Shown: positions 16,726 through 28,055, numbered from the stretch's first letter. The stretch is DNA of 64,000 bases from Brucella pseudogrignonensis (GCF_002252525.1 NZ_NNRM01000041.1:1-64000); one strand, 5' to 3'. Made by a program: numbers and translations. The notes: generated from the sequence alone by a model not told the origin.

Positions 16726-18288
16726 TTATTCCCACTCGATCGTGCCTGGAGGCTTCGAGGTCACGTCATAGACCACGCGGTTGATGCCGCGTACTTCGTT
16801 GATGATGCGAGTTGCCGCATTGCCAAGGAAGTTCATGTCATAGTGGTAGAAATCGGCAGTCATGCCATCGACCGAAGTCACTGCGCGCAGCGCGCAGACG
16901 AATTCATAGGTGCGGCCATCGCCCATAACGCCTACGGTCTGGACCGGAAGCAGAACGGCGAATGCCTGCCAGATGGCATCGTAAAGACCAGCTTTGCGGA
17001 TTTCATCAAGGTAAATCGCATCGGCTTCACGCAGGATTTCAAGTTTCTCGCGCGTGATGCCGCCTGGGCAGCGGATCGCGAGACCCGGACCCGGGAATGG
17101 ATGACGGCCGATGAAGCTGTCCGGCAGGCCGAGTTCCTTGCCGAGCATACGCACTTCGTCCTTGAACAATTCGCGAAGCGGCTCGACCAGCTGCATTTTC
17201 ATGCGCTCTGGAAGACCACCGACATTGTGGTGCGACTTGATCGTAACCGAAGGTCCGCCGGTAAAGGAAACGCTTTCGATGACGTCGGGATAGAGCGTAC
17301 CCTGCACGAGGAAATCCGCGCCGCCGAGCTTCTTGGCTTCTTCTTCAAACACTTCAATGAAGAGACGGCCAATTGTCTTGCGCTTCTTTTCAGGATCGGT
17401 TTCGCCTTCCAGCTCGCCGATGAAACGATCAGCAGCATCAACGAGGATGAGCGGCAGATTGTAATGTTCGCGGAACATTTCAACGACCTGCGCAGCTTCG
17501 TTTTTGCGCATCAGACCGTGATCGACCAGAATACAGGTCAGCTGATCGCCAATGGCTTCATGCGCCAGAAGGGCCGCAACGGAGGAATCGACGCCGCCGG
17601 AAAGCGCGCAGATAACCTTGCCGCTACCAACCTGCTTGCGGATCGCTTCGACAGCCTGTTCGCGGTAAGCGCCCATCGTCCAGCCTGGCTTTACGCCGAC
17701 AATGCGATGAACGAAGTTTTGAAGAAGCTTTGCGCCATCTGGTGTGTGTACGACTTCCGGATGGAACTGCACGCCGTAATATTTGCGCTTTTCATCAGCG
17801 ATCGCTGCAAATGGTGCGTTTGGCGAGGTCCCAATGATAGTGAAACCATCTGGCAGCGACGTTACGCGGTCGCCGTGGCTCATCCAAACCTGATGGCGTG
17901 TGCCCTTGGCCCAGATACCGTCAAACAGTGGGCTGTCCGACTGCACGTCGAGGAACGCACGACCGAACTCGCGATCATGGCCGCTTTCGACCTTGCCACC
18001 CAGCTGGGCGCACATGGTCTGTTCGCCGTAGCAGATACCGAGAACAGGAATGCCTGCGTCAAATACAGACTGTGGAGCACGCGGCGATCCGATATCGGTC
18101 GTCGAGTGCGGGCTACCCGAAAGGATAACGCCCTTCGGTGCAAGCCTTTTGAAAGCCTCTTCCGCTGACTGGAAAGGGACGATTTCACAATAGACATTGG
18201 CTTCGCGCACGCGACGCGCAATCAGCTGCGTGACCTGGCTGCCAAAGTCGATGATAAGAATAGTGTCAGGATGTGCCGTGGTGCTCAT
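16726..18288 (-). CDS. guaA: GMP synthase (glutamine-hydrolysing)
   Basis: Converts XMP to GMP using ATP and glutamine, the last step of guanine nucleotide synthesis, in the cytosol. The 520 residues hold a class I amidotransferase domain with nucleophile Cys in GICYGEQTM near residue 83 and the His-Glu pair in VQFHPEV, then the ATP pyrophosphatase loop [10 protein letters not shown] near 230 and the GMPS C-terminal dimer domain ending KPPGTIEWE. The start at 18288 (MSTTAHPD) is preferred because it gives the conserved N-terminus; an ATG three codons upstream is possible. guaB lies about 5 kb away on the same strand. Confidence 0.97.
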   Translation of the reverse strand: MSTTAHPDTILIIDFGSQVTQLIARRVREANVYCEIVPFQSAEEAFKRLAPKGVILSGSPHSTTDIGSPRAPQSVFDAGIPVLGICYGEQTMCAQLGGKVESGHDREFGRAFLDVQSDSPLFDGIWAKGTRHQVWMSHGDRVTSLPDGFTIIGTSPNAPFAAIADEKRKYYGVQFHPEVVHTPDGAKLLQNFVHRIVGVKPGWTMGAYREQAVEAIRKQVGSGKVICALSGGVDSSVAALLAHEAIGDQLTCILVDHGLMRKNEAAQVVEMFREHYNLPLILVDAADRFIGELEGETDPEKKRKTIGRLFIEVFEEEAKKLGGADFLVQGTLYPDVIESVSFTGGPSVTIKSHHNVGGLPERMKMQLVEPLRELFKDEVRMLGKELGLPDSFIGRHPFPGPGLAIRCPGGITREKLEILREADAIYLDEIRKAGLYDAIWQAFAVLLPVQTVGVMGDGRTYEFVCALRAVTSVDGMTADFYHYDMNFLGNAATRIINEVRGINRVVYDVTSKPPGTIEWE

Positions 18289-18367
18289 GCGCAGCATCTA
18301 GATAAAAAGTGCCGGAAATGCAATGGACGAAGTGCCATGTTTCAACAATCGCGCATCGAAACAGCAC

Positions 18368-19018
18368 CTATACTGACATATCCTTGTCAGGAAGTGTCAG
18401 CTCTCCTTCCAAAAGAGCCGCCTCCAATTGCTCAACGACACCAGCTATTTTTTCGTCAATGACATGGAGATACTCGGTCCAGTCACCGACATGGCGCAAT
18501 TCGCGCGCACCATCGGATATGCCACGCAGGCCGATAAGCCCTACGCCGAATGTCTGGCAGACGCGCAAGCAGGCAAATGTTTCCATATCGACCATGTCAG
18601 CATCGATATCGTCATAGGCTTTGCCGGAAACGATATTCGCACCTGTTGAAAGCGTAGCTGTTGGCAAATTCGGCATCAGGCAAGGCAGCGCAATCGATTT
18701 TGGCAGATCAAGAAATGGCGTGCGACCTTTCTCAAATCCCAGTGGTGAAGCATCCATGTCACGATAGGCAACTGATGAGACCTGATAAACTTCTGTCTGT
18801 TCAAGCTTTGCTGATCCGGCAGAGCCGATAGAAATCACGAGATCAGGCAATTCGCCCTGCTGTTCCAGCACCGCCAGAACGCGCGTCAGATTGATCGAGG
18901 CTTCCACCGGCCCGACACCAATCATCAACGGCAAAAAAAGAGAACTTAAATACGGACCATATTCGGCTTCTGTAGCCATCACATACAGAAGACGTTTATC
19001 TGCAATCGTTCTGATCAT
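18368..19018 (-). CDS. mtnN: 5'-methylthioadenosine/S-adenosylhomocysteine nucleosidase-type protein
   Basis: Cleaves the N-glycosidic bond of methylthioadenosine and S-adenosylhomocysteine, recycling adenine and the sulfur moiety. The 216-residue protein belongs to the PNP/UDP phosphorylase superfamily: GVGPVEASINLTRVL near residues 35-49, ISIGSAGSA, and the substrate-binding ADMVDMETFA near 140. It is somewhat shorter than the E. coli enzyme (about 232). The ATG overlaps the stop of the thioesterase gene by 4 bp (ATGA), so translation is coupled. The transcript continues towards guaA after a 79-bp gap. Confidence 0.85.
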   Translation of the reverse strand: MIRTIADKRLLYVMATEAEYGPYLSSLFLPLMIGVGPVEASINLTRVLAVLEQQGELPDLVISIGSAGSAKLEQTEVYQVSSVAYRDMDASPLGFEKGRTPFLDLPKSIALPCLMPNLPTATLSTGANIVSGKAYDDIDADMVDMETFACLRVCQTFGVGLIGLRGISDGARELRHVGDWTEYLHVIDEKIAGVVEQLEAALLEGELTLPDKDMSV

Positions 19019-19470
19019 CCCTGTAGCCCCTTGCGATCTTGAACAACCATCATTGTGCCTGTCATGGTCGCGATGAGACGCACTTCCGTGTCTGTGACAG
19101 CGAAAGCCTGTCCATCACTGACCATAATCGTTCGTCCGGGCTTGGTGACTTCGCCTCGGAACAGAAACCGATCACCTCTGCCTGGGGCGAGCAGATTGAC
19201 CTTAAACTCGATTGTAAGCACCGCAGCCTCGGAAGGCATAAGGCTGAGTGCCGCATAACCGCAGGCCGAGTCCAGCGCTGCGGAAATGATACCTGCATGG
19301 AGAATGCCGTGCTGTTGTGTCAGCTCTTCCCGAAACGGCATCTCAACTTCTACAATACCGGGCTCGCAGCGGGTAAGCTCTGCACCGATCAACTTCATGG
19401 CTGCCTGTCGACCGAAACTTTCTTCGACACGCTCCTTAAAATCAGGCTCCGCAATTCTGTGCCCTGGCAT
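19015..19470 (-). CDS. PaaI-like hotdog-fold thioesterase
   Basis: Probable acyl-CoA thioesterase of 151 residues with a hotdog fold. The family core is visible: QQHGILHAGIISAALDSACGYAALS near residues 50-75, and FLFRGEVTKPGRTIMVSDG later. The start at 19470 has AGGGAG five bases upstream; the ATG six codons earlier lies close to the rsmB stop and has no site. It lies 14 bp after rsmB and overlaps mtnN by 4 bp in a three-gene operon. The acyl substrate is unknown. Confidence 0.87.
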   Translation of the reverse strand: MPGHRIAEPDFKERVEESFGRQAAMKLIGAELTRCEPGIVEVEMPFREELTQQHGILHAGIISAALDSACGYAALSLMPSEAAVLTIEFKVNLLAPGRGDRFLFRGEVTKPGRTIMVSDGQAFAVTDTEVRLIATMTGTMMVVQDRKGLQG

Positions 19471-19484
19471 AAAGCTCCCTGAAG

Positions 19485-20774
19485 TCAACCTCGTTTATGT
19501 AGAACACTCACATAAAACCCATCTGTGCCCGTTGACAATGGGGAAAATACACTACCTCGAGCCGGGAAAACAGGGGCAATGTCGCCAGCATCAGGAACAA
19601 CGGCATTCCAGAGTTCGCGAGGTGAAGCTTCTTCGAAATTGCTGTTTTCAGCGAGGAAGCGCTCGACCTGCCTCGTATTCTCTTCCGCAAACAGTGAACA
19701 GGTTACATAGACCAGCCTTCCACCCGGCTTTACATAGTGTTTTGCGGCTTCCAGCACTTCATGCTGATCCTGCATACGACGTTCGAGCTGTTGATCGTTG
19801 AGACGCCATTTTGCGTCCGGCCTGCGCCGCCATGTACCTGAACCCGTGCACGGCGCATCGGTCAGCACGAGGTCCATGCGCTCGATCAGTGGTGCCAGCG
19901 CATCAAGATTGCCATGTATCTGCGTGTTGCGAACACCTGCACGCTGCAAGCGGTCGTTCATTGGCGAGAGGCGGACGCGCTCAGCATCGTAAGCATGGAC
20001 CTGCCCGCTGTTCTGCATGGCTGCTGCCAGCGCCAGTGTCTTGCCACCAGCGCCCGCGCAATAATCCAGCACCTGTTCGCCGGGTTTCGCACCCGCAAAC
20101 AAAGCAGCGAGCTGCGACCCCAGATCCTGCACTTCAAACCAGCCATCAAGGAATGACTGATCCGTCTGGACATTGGGATGACGGCCAAGCGCTTCGATGG
20201 GCGGAATACGCAACGCCTGATTAATCAGCGGAGCCTTCGCAACGCCTGCTTTTTCCAATGCTTCGATGACGGCTTCTGGTTTGGCCTTGAGCAGATTGAC
20301 GCGCAGATCAACCGGCGGGCGTGTGGAAAGAGCCGCAGCTTCTTCCACCCAGCGCTCACCAAACAGCTCTTCAAACGAAGGCACGCACCATTCAGGCACA
20401 TCTGCACGAACATAGGCAGGCGCATCTGCAACATCGCGGCTTTCCCAAGCCTCGCGGCGGGCTGCTTCAATCACTTCCGGCGCAAATTTATCGCCGTCAA
20501 GCGCAGCATCAATTGCAGCGAAATCCATGCCGCCTTCGGAGACCAGCGCGCCAAAGGCCAGCGCGCGTGCATCATCTGCATCCATGCGCCAGGCGATGGA
20601 TAGTTTTCGACGCAACGCATCATAAACAATATTGCCTATGACGGCACGATCACCCGCACCGGCAAAGCGGTGCGATGCACCCCAATCCTTCAGTGCATCG
20701 GAAGCCGGGCGCTTGCCCGCTTCAATATCGTTCAAAATCTCGATTGCCGCCTGAAGGCGTCCGCCAAGCCGCAT
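19485..20774 (-). CDS. rsmB: RsmB-type 16S rRNA m5C methyltransferase
   Basis: SAM-dependent cytosine-C5 methyltransferase of the RsmB/NOP2/Sun family, probably acting on C967 of 16S rRNA. The 429-residue protein has an N-terminal NusB-like helical part, then the SAM-binding VLDYCAGAGGKTLALAAAM, the catalytic TDAPCTGSGTWRRRPD (Cys in the PC motif) and the second Cys in LVYVTCSLFAEENTRQVERF. The start at 20774 has AAGGAG; the longer in-frame start at 20831 has none. It is the first gene of the operon with the thioesterase and mtnN. Confidence 0.92.
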   Translation of the reverse strand: MRLGGRLQAAIEILNDIEAGKRPASDALKDWGASHRFAGAGDRAVIGNIVYDALRRKLSIAWRMDADDARALAFGALVSEGGMDFAAIDAALDGDKFAPEVIEAARREAWESRDVADAPAYVRADVPEWCVPSFEELFGERWVEEAAALSTRPPVDLRVNLLKAKPEAVIEALEKAGVAKAPLINQALRIPPIEALGRHPNVQTDQSFLDGWFEVQDLGSQLAALFAGAKPGEQVLDYCAGAGGKTLALAAAMQNSGQVHAYDAERVRLSPMNDRLQRAGVRNTQIHGNLDALAPLIERMDLVLTDAPCTGSGTWRRRPDAKWRLNDQQLERRMQDQHEVLEAAKHYVKPGGRLVYVTCSLFAEENTRQVERFLAENSNFEEASPRELWNAVVPDAGDIAPVFPARGSVFSPLSTGTDGFYVSVLHKRG

Positions 20775-20869
20775 TGCTGCTCCTTCATATTTGTTAAGTC
20801 GGGCATAGCCTTCATTGATGGGAAAAGGCAATCGGCAATTAGACCGTGTAGCGTTTTAACTGACCTTTA

Positions 20870-20922
20870 AATCAGAATGTGATTCCTTAAACTGATCCAG
20901 TTTTAAGGATGATGTTCTGAAT
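20870..20922. repeat. 53-bp imperfect palindrome (copy 1)
   Basis: Imperfect inverted repeat with core CCTTAAACTG-ATC-CAGTTTTAAGG and outer arms AATCAGAA / TTCTGAAT, between the rsmB start and the katA terminator. The core ACTGATYCARTTTTAAGGA recurs in the palindrome at 26882-26934. Confidence 0.7.
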
Positions 20923-20930
20923 GCAAAAGC

Positions 20931-20960
20931 AAAAAGCCGGAACAACTGTCCCGGCTTTTT
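20931..20960 (-). terminator. katA rho-independent terminator
   Basis: 10-bp stem AAAAAGCCGG / CCGGCTTTTT with a 10-base loop, 20 bp after the katA stop; a T-run follows on the minus strand. Confidence 0.9.
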
Positions 20961-20979
20961 AGATTGAACACTCTAGCGC

Positions 20980-22482
20980 TTACTCGGCTGCGGCGGTTGA
21001 CTCTTCTTCAAGAGCGATCGTATTGGCTTCATAGCCATGCGCCTTTTTGAGCGCCGCCCGTACACCCGCTTCATAATCCGGATGGATGAGCTTGAAGTGG
21101 CCCAGCTGACGTTCAACGATGAAGCCCGGAACACCCGTCATTGCAGCGGCAATGTTGGAGAACAGGCGCAGCTTCTGGCCATCATCGAACAGGTTGAACA
21201 AAGCACGCGGCTGCGAATAGTCATCATTACCAATGCGATGATTATAACGATCTGCATTGCCGGTAATGCGCAGCGGTGGTTCCTTGGCTGATGGCTGCTC
21301 AACCGGACCGTTGAACGAGTTCGGCTCGTAATACGCATCCGGGTTACCCGTTGCGATGCCGCCAAAAGTATTCATCTGACCATCGCGGTGATAGTGATGC
21401 ACAGGGCATTTCGGCTGGTTTACCGGCATATTTTCATAATGCGTGCCGAGACGATGACGATGTGCATCAGCATAGGAGAACAGGCGAGCCTGCAACATCT
21501 TGTCCGGCGAATAGCTTATGCCCGGCACGATGTTCGACGGCGAGAATGCAGCGTTTTCGATCTCGGTGAAGTAGTTTTCCGCATTGCGGTTGAGTTCCAT
21601 CACGCCAATATCGATTGGCGGATAGTCAGCATGTGGCCAGACCTTGGTGAGATCGAACGGATTGTAAGGCGTCTTGTCGGCGTCCAGTTCCGGCATAATT
21701 TGCACCTGAACCTTCCACTTCGGGAATTCGCCCTTATCGATGGACGTGAACAGATCTTCCTGCGTGGACTCACGCGTACGGCCGATCACATGCTCGGCTT
21801 CTTCATTCGTCCAATGCTTATGGCCCTGCAGGGTCTTGAAGTGGAACTTGACCCAGTAGCGCTCGCCCGCATCATTCCAGAAGGAATAGGTGTGCGAACC
21901 ATAACCGTTGATGTGACGCACATCGGTTGGCAAACCGCGATCAGACATCAGGATTGTCACCTGATGCAGACTTTCTGGCGAAAGCGACCAGAAATCCCAC
22001 ATAGCCGTAGAAGAACGCAGATTAGTCTTGGGATGACGCTTCTGGGTGTGGATGAAATCCGGGAACTTCAGCGGATCTCGCACGAAGAAGACCGGCGTGT
22101 TGTTGCCGACCAGATCCCAGTTGCCTTCTTCGGTGTAGAATTTAAGCGCAAAGCCGCGAACATCGCGCTCGGCGTCAGCAGCACCCTGCTCACCAGCAAC
22201 AGTTGAGAAGCGCGCCAGCATTGGCGTCTTCGCACCCGGCTGCAATGCCTTGGCTTTGGTATATTTCGAAATATCGCCAGTGATGGTCAGCGTGCCGAAT
22301 GCACCCCAACCCTTGGCATGAACAACACGTTCCGGAATGCGTTCACGGTTCTGATGCGTCAGTTTTTCGATCAGCTGATAATCCTGCAGCAACACAGGAC
22401 CGCGCTCACCGGCGGTAAGGGAATTCTGGTTATCCGGAATAGGCGCACCAGCGCTTGTGGTCAAAATCGGACGGTCTGCCAT
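20980..22482 (-). CDS. katA: Monofunctional heme catalase
   Basis: Decomposes H2O2 to water and oxygen. It is a small-subunit (clade 3) catalase of 500 residues. The distal His is in [14 protein letters not shown] near residue 55, the distal Asn in [11 protein letters not shown] / NTPVFF, and the proximal heme-ligand Tyr in [14 protein letters not shown] near residue 340. AGGAGG precedes the ATG at 22482; the track-length upstream extension is not needed. It is divergent from oxyR, the known H2O2-responsive arrangement in Brucella and relatives. In Brucella the product is reported to be periplasmic, but I see no clear classical signal peptide here. Confidence 0.96.
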   Translation of the reverse strand: MADRPILTTSAGAPIPDNQNSLTAGERGPVLLQDYQLIEKLTHQNRERIPERVVHAKGWGAFGTLTITGDISKYTKAKALQPGAKTPMLARFSTVAGEQGAADAERDVRGFALKFYTEEGNWDLVGNNTPVFFVRDPLKFPDFIHTQKRHPKTNLRSSTAMWDFWSLSPESLHQVTILMSDRGLPTDVRHINGYGSHTYSFWNDAGERYWVKFHFKTLQGHKHWTNEEAEHVIGRTRESTQEDLFTSIDKGEFPKWKVQVQIMPELDADKTPYNPFDLTKVWPHADYPPIDIGVMELNRNAENYFTEIENAAFSPSNIVPGISYSPDKMLQARLFSYADAHRHRLGTHYENMPVNQPKCPVHHYHRDGQMNTFGGIATGNPDAYYEPNSFNGPVEQPSAKEPPLRITGNADRYNHRIGNDDYSQPRALFNLFDDGQKLRLFSNIAAAMTGVPGFIVERQLGHFKLIHPDYEAGVRAALKKAHGYEANTIALEEESTAAAE

Positions 22483-22521
22483 GGGAATTTCCCTCCTAAA
22501 ATAAATTGGTCGATCCAGCAT

Positions 22522-22650
22522 TCAGCCTGGCTTTTGGCATGAGCAGCCCCGCTGCATCACGCCCTAACTGGGTAACGAAGGCAGTTTAGACTTGTTCCAA
22601 TAATAATCTCCAATTGCTTTTTGTGTTATTATTGATAGGATTTTCTTATC
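22522..22650. promoter_or_regulatory. katA-oxyR divergent promoter, probable OxyR-binding region
   Basis: 129-bp divergent region. A dyad GATAGGATTTTCTTATC (ATAG-N7-TTAT) next to the oxyR start is one base from the OxyR half-site ATAG-N7-CTAT. A second half-site was not convincing, so this rests mainly on the gene arrangement. Confidence 0.45.
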
Positions 22651-23577
22651 ATGTTTACGATCAGACAAATGCGCTATTTCGATGCGCTCGCAAGCACCCT
22701 GCATTTTAGGAAAGCGGCTGAGCTGGCACATATTTCGCAACCTGCTCTCTCGGCACAGATTGCCGAAATGGAGGCTGTGGCGGGCGCGTCCCTATTTGAG
22801 CGCTCGCAACGTAAAGTCATTATGACGGAGCTTGGCCGCGAGTTGCTGCCCGGCATTCGGACCATTTTAAAAGAGCTTCATGCGCTTGAGGAAATTTCAG
22901 CGCAGAGCAAAGGGCTGCTGCAAACGCAATTGCGGCTGGGCATCATCCCGACAGTAGCGCCCTATCTGGTGCCGCATCTCATCCCACTATTGCGAGACCG
23001 CCACCCGTCATTTCGCCTGCAATTGCGTGAAAGCGTGACAGCCAAGCTTCTCGACGAGCTTCACGCGGGCGAGATTGACGCCATCGTCGCAGCCCTTCCG
23101 ATCGTCGATGATCGCCTTGCACATCAGAAGCTTTTTGATGATCGCTTTCTGATTGCCACCTCCAGCAATGACCAGACGATCCTATCCTCGCCCATGACAC
23201 AGGATAATGTGGCGCTCGACCGCTTGCTATTGCTTGAAGAAGGCCATTGTATGCGTGATCAGGCGCTGGCGGTTTGCTCGCTGCCACCACAGCGCCAGCT
23301 GGTCAAATACGGCGCGACCAGCATGACGACGCTTTTGCAAATGGTCAGCCATGGCATGGGTCTGACGCTGATCCCCGAAATTGCAGTGCGTGCTGAAGCG
23401 CGCAGCAACCATATGCGGATTGTGCCATTTGATGGTGAGCAGCCAAAACGCGAGATCGCCCTGTTCTGGCGTAGACAAAGCAAACGCCGCAAGGATTTTC
23501 AGGCGCTTGCTGATTGCATCATTGAAAGTGCGGACCATCTGCTCATTGACGATGCTGAACTTGCCACACTGGCATAA
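22651..23577 (+). CDS. oxyR: OxyR, LysR-type H2O2 sensor
   Basis: Activator of the peroxide response. The 308 residues have the LysR helix-turn-helix near residues 18-37 (FRKAAELAHISQPALSAQI) and a substrate-binding-like regulatory domain. The redox pair is present: Cys200 and Cys209 in GHCMRDQALAVC match E. coli C199 and C208, so the disulfide switch should work. It is divergent from katA with 168 bp between the start codons. An unrelated LysR regulator would lack both cysteines, so the name is well supported. Confidence 0.94.
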   Translation: MFTIRQMRYFDALASTLHFRKAAELAHISQPALSAQIAEMEAVAGASLFERSQRKVIMTELGRELLPGIRTILKELHALEEISAQSKGLLQTQLRLGIIPTVAPYLVPHLIPLLRDRHPSFRLQLRESVTAKLLDELHAGEIDAIVAALPIVDDRLAHQKLFDDRFLIATSSNDQTILSSPMTQDNVALDRLLLLEEGHCMRDQALAVCSLPPQRQLVKYGATSMTTLLQMVSHGMGLTLIPEIAVRAEARSNHMRIVPFDGEQPKREIALFWRRQSKRRKDFQALADCIIESADHLLIDDAELATLA

Positions 23578-23601
23578 AAAGGCGGCCGTAAAGGCCGCCT
23601 T
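23576..23601 (-). terminator. guaB/oxyR terminator
   Basis: 9-bp stem AAGGCGGCC / GGCCGCCTT with a 5-base loop between convergent oxyR and guaB; the minus strand has five T after the stem, so it mainly serves guaB. Confidence 0.88.
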
Positions 23602-23627
23602 GATAAACCATTACATCCGGTATGATA

Positions 23628-25223
<1,596 letters not shown>

Positions 25224-25328
25224 TTATGACCAAATGGAAAGTCTTTTACTTACAAGTTTCAGTTACTGATAACGATTTCCATGATAAATCCTTCCCATAA
25301 TTAAAGCGATTAGCCCGAAAGGGGCATT

Positions 25329-26672
25329 ATGCGTAAATCGTATAGACGTGTTCCGCTCATTCGCCGGTCACGAGCCATGTGGTTGTCGTCACGCTTGTGG
25401 AAGCCAAGACTGGTATTCTGGTGCGGCGCAATTGCTATCGGATTGATCAGCGTTGGCTTTGCCCAGGCGGCAGATATTGCTCAGGACTGGTTCAAAGCAA
25501 TCACCCACAGCAGCGAGAGTGGCTGGCGTAACTGGCTGCCACTCATCATCACGCCGCTTGGTTTCATGCTCTGTTCGTGGATCGCATTGCGTTATTTTCC
25601 CGGCTCCGGCGGCAGCGGTATTCCGCAAGCAATAGCGGCACGCCATCTGACCGACCCCGAAGACCGTTCATTATTGCTTTCCATCAAAGTGGCTTTTGGA
25701 AAAATCCTGCTGACAATTATGGGGCTTTTTTGCGGAGCATCTATCGGGCGTGAAGGCCCCACCGTCCAGATCGGCGCATCGATCATGTTACAATCCGCCC
25801 GCTTTGGCGGCATGGAACAAGCCCGCGGCCTGATCCTTGCGGGCTCAGCAGCAGGCATCGCGGCAGCTTTTAACACGCCGCTTGCGGGCATCGTCTTTGC
25901 CATTGAAGAAATGGGGCGTGCCTATGCTGCACGGACCAACGGGCTGGTTCTTTCAGCTGTGATCCTTGCTGGCCTCGCATCACTTGGACTGGTTGGAAAC
26001 TATAATTATTTCGGCCTGACAACCGTCACCGTTACCACACACATTGAATGGGTCTTGGTGATCGCCTGTGGCGTTATTGGCGGTGCCTTGGGTGCAATTT
26101 TCAGTGCACTGGCGCTGAGTATTGCCAAGCAAACACGTCGGTTGATGCAGAAAGCACCATTGCGTAATAGCATCCTTTTTGCTGGCACATGCGGCTTTAT
26201 CATTGCAATTATCGGCATAACATCAGGTGGAGCCACCTTTGGCACCGGCTATGATCAGGCTCGCAGTGCAGTTGAAGGCCTTTCACTGCCGCCCTTCTAC
26301 TTTATAGAAAAGTTTCTTGCGGGACTGCTTTCCATGGCCTCCGGCATTCCCGGCGGCATCTTTGCGCCTTCGCTTTCAGTCGGCGCTGGCCTCGGTAGCA
26401 CAATCGGTCTCGTGCTGGGAACGAGTGCCAGCCTTGCCGCGGTTTTAGGTATGGCCGGATACTTCGCCGGTGTCGTTCAAGCCCCGATGACAGCCTTTGT
26501 CATCATTCTGGAAATGACCGGTAACCATAATAATGTCATCCCGCTTATGTGCGCTTCCATGCTTGGCTATGGTACGGCACGGCTCATTTCGCATGAACCG
26601 CTATATCATGCATTGTCGCGCACTTTTGTGGCCGACGTGCTTCGTCAGCGTCGCGCAAAAGATAGAGCCTAG
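25329..26672 (+). CDS. ClC-family chloride transporter (probable H+/Cl- antiporter)
   Basis: Inner-membrane ClC protein of 447 residues with about ten hydrophobic helices. Selectivity motifs are present: GSGGSGIPQ near residue 96, GREGPTVQIGA near 140 and GIPGGIFAPSLSVGAGLG near 340. The gating glutamate (GREGP) and the proton glutamate (FAIEEM, matching E. coli Glu203) are both kept, which points to a proton-coupled antiporter rather than a channel. No CBS domains. AAAGGGG precedes the ATG. It stands alone, with a hairpin about 12 bp after its stop. Confidence 0.92.
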   Translation: MRKSYRRVPLIRRSRAMWLSSRLWKPRLVFWCGAIAIGLISVGFAQAADIAQDWFKAITHSSESGWRNWLPLIITPLGFMLCSWIALRYFPGSGGSGIPQAIAARHLTDPEDRSLLLSIKVAFGKILLTIMGLFCGASIGREGPTVQIGASIMLQSARFGGMEQARGLILAGSAAGIAAAFNTPLAGIVFAIEEMGRAYAARTNGLVLSAVILAGLASLGLVGNYNYFGLTTVTVTTHIEWVLVIACGVIGGALGAIFSALALSIAKQTRRLMQKAPLRNSILFAGTCGFIIAIIGITSGGATFGTGYDQARSAVEGLSLPPFYFIEKFLAGLLSMASGIPGGIFAPSLSVGAGLGSTIGLVLGTSASLAAVLGMAGYFAGVVQAPMTAFVIILEMTGNHNNVIPLMCASMLGYGTARLISHEPLYHALSRTFVADVLRQRRAKDRA

Positions 26673-26684
26673 CGGCCTTTTTAA

Positions 26685-26733
26685 TTCCAACATTTGCTCA
26701 GCACACGAACCGAGGGAAGCAAATGTTGGAATC
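26685..26733. repeat. 15-bp inverted repeat
   Basis: ATTCCAACATTTGCT and its exact complement separated by 19 bases, starting 12 bp after the ClC stop. It could be a terminator hairpin or a small palindromic element. Confidence 0.75.
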
Positions 26734-26839
26734 AGGCCAGTAAATTTTTGAATCTGGTGAGGTTTGCGGATTTGAAGTTCTTAACCGTAAGTGCGACACA
26801 AATGATGGGAGCTTCAAATCTATAGTACTTGAGCGTCGA

Positions 26840-26855
26840 GCGCCCTCCTGGGCGC
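26840..26855. repeat. GC hairpin of the GAGCG-GCGCCC type (copy 1)
   Basis: GCGCCC-TCCT-GGGCGC followed by ACAAA. The same arrangement (GCGCCC-TTCC-GGGCGCACAAA) is found after manC at 31275-31290. Confidence 0.6.
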
Positions 26856-26881
26856 ACAAAGGTCGCTCCAACACTCTATAT

Positions 26882-26934
26882 TTACAGCATAATTTTACTT
26901 ACGACTGATTCAATTTTAAGGAATTATGCTGTAA
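26882..26934. repeat. 53-bp palindrome (copy 2)
   Basis: TTACAGCATAATT and its complement with a 27-base centre holding ACTGATTCAATTTTAAGGA, which matches the core of the palindrome at 20870-20922. The outer arms differ between the two copies but pair within each copy. It lies just upstream of the P1-peptidase gene. Confidence 0.75.
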
Positions 26935-26969
26935 TTATCGACTGATTATTCATTTCAGGGGGAGAAAAA

Positions 26970-28055
26970 ATGGACAGACGTACATTCGCAAAAACGCTTG
27001 CAGGGCTTGGAACAATGCCCTTCATAGTCGGTCAGGCATCAGCGGCAGGTAGGGGAGACCAAGATATGCTGGAACTTATGGGCGGAAGCATCAGTGATGT
27101 ACCGGGAATCAAACTCGGCCATCACACACTGACAAAGCGCCCGACCGGCTGCACGGTTCTGCTCTGCGAAGAAGGTGCAACTGCTGGCGTCGATGTGCGC
27201 GGCTCAGCCCCCGGAACCCGCGAAACCGACCTTCTTGACCCCATCAATTATGTTCAACAGGTACAGGCCATTCTGCTGTCTGGTGGCAGTGCCTATGGCT
27301 TGAGTGCCGCGACTGGCGTTATGCGCTATCTTGAAGAGAATAATCTCGGTTTCAAGATTGGCAAAGGCGTTGTGCCAATTGTACCAGCAGCGATCCTCAT
27401 GGATCTCGGCGTCGGTGATTTTTCTATCCGCCCGGATGAAGAGGCGGGCTATCTTGCCTGTAAGGCCGCTAAAGCAGAAGCATCCGGCGAAGGCAATATC
27501 GGTGCAGGTGCAGGTGCCACCGTCGGCAAAATGTTCGGCATGGACTACGCCATGAAAGGCGGCCTCGGCACGGCAAGCTACAAGGTGCCGGGCACCGAAG
27601 TCGTGGTCGGTGCGATTGTTGCGGTCAATGCTGTTGGCGATGTCTATGCGCCCAATTCGCAGCAAATTCTGGCGGGCGCGCGTAATGAAGACGGCAAGGG
27701 CTTCCGCAATATCATGGATTCGATCATGCAGGGTCGCAATGTCGTCAAGTCTGGCGGCGCCAACACCACCATTGGTGCAATTGCAACCAACGTCCCTTTC
27801 AACAAGGCAGAACTTAAGAAAATCGCCGGTATGGCGCATGATGGCTTTGCGCGAACGATTAACCCGATCCACACAATGTGGGATGGCGATACCATCTTTG
27901 CGCTCTCGACAGGCAAGGCAACTGGTGTTGAAGCTGATGTAACGGCTATTGGTGCGATTGCCGCAACCGTGATGGCACAGGCCGTTGCCCGTGCGGTGAC
28001 GCAGGCTGAAAGTCTGCCAGACCTAAACCTGCCCGCCCATCGGGATTATGTTTAG
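26970..28055 (+). CDS. Tat-exported P1-family (S58, NylC/DmpA-like) peptidase
   Basis: Probable periplasmic N-terminal-nucleophile hydrolase of 361 residues. The N-terminus MDRRTFAKTLAGLG has a twin-arginine pair followed by a hydrophobic run and an Ala-x-Ala-like end near residue 26. The P1 fold is shown by SGGSAYGLSAATGVMRYLEE and the self-cleavage/nucleophile segment GGANTTIGAIATN near residues 260-272, where Asn-Thr corresponds to the autocleavage bond of NylC-type enzymes. Relatives cleave beta-aminopeptides, D-amino-acid peptides or nylon oligomers. GGGGGAGA precedes the ATG. The stop TAG is the first triplet of a repeat element. Confidence 0.85.
   Translation: MDRRTFAKTLAGLGTMPFIVGQASAAGRGDQDMLELMGGSISDVPGIKLGHHTLTKRPTGCTVLLCEEGATAGVDVRGSAPGTRETDLLDPINYVQQVQAILLSGGSAYGLSAATGVMRYLEENNLGFKIGKGVVPIVPAAILMDLGVGDFSIRPDEEAGYLACKAAKAEASGEGNIGAGAGATVGKMFGMDYAMKGGLGTASYKVPGTEVVVGAIVAVNAVGDVYAPNSQQILAGARNEDGKGFRNIMDSIMQGRNVVKSGGANTTIGAIATNVPFNKAELKKIAGMAHDGFARTINPIHTMWDGDTIFALSTGKATGVEADVTAIGAIAATVMAQAVARAVTQAESLPDLNLPAHRDYV

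Larger units (their letters stand above)
26673..26969. other. Repeat-rich intergenic region
   Basis: About 297 bp between the ClC and P1-peptidase genes. It holds a 15-bp inverted repeat (26685-26733), a GCGCCC/GGGCGC hairpin (26840-26855) like the one at 31273-31292, and a 13-bp palindrome (26882-26934). The P1-peptidase promoter must lie here too. Confidence 0.6.

Noticed and set aside
16843-18168. 441-codon plus-strand frame opposite guaA
   Set aside because: Shadow frame of guaA; no ribosome site and no protein-like composition.
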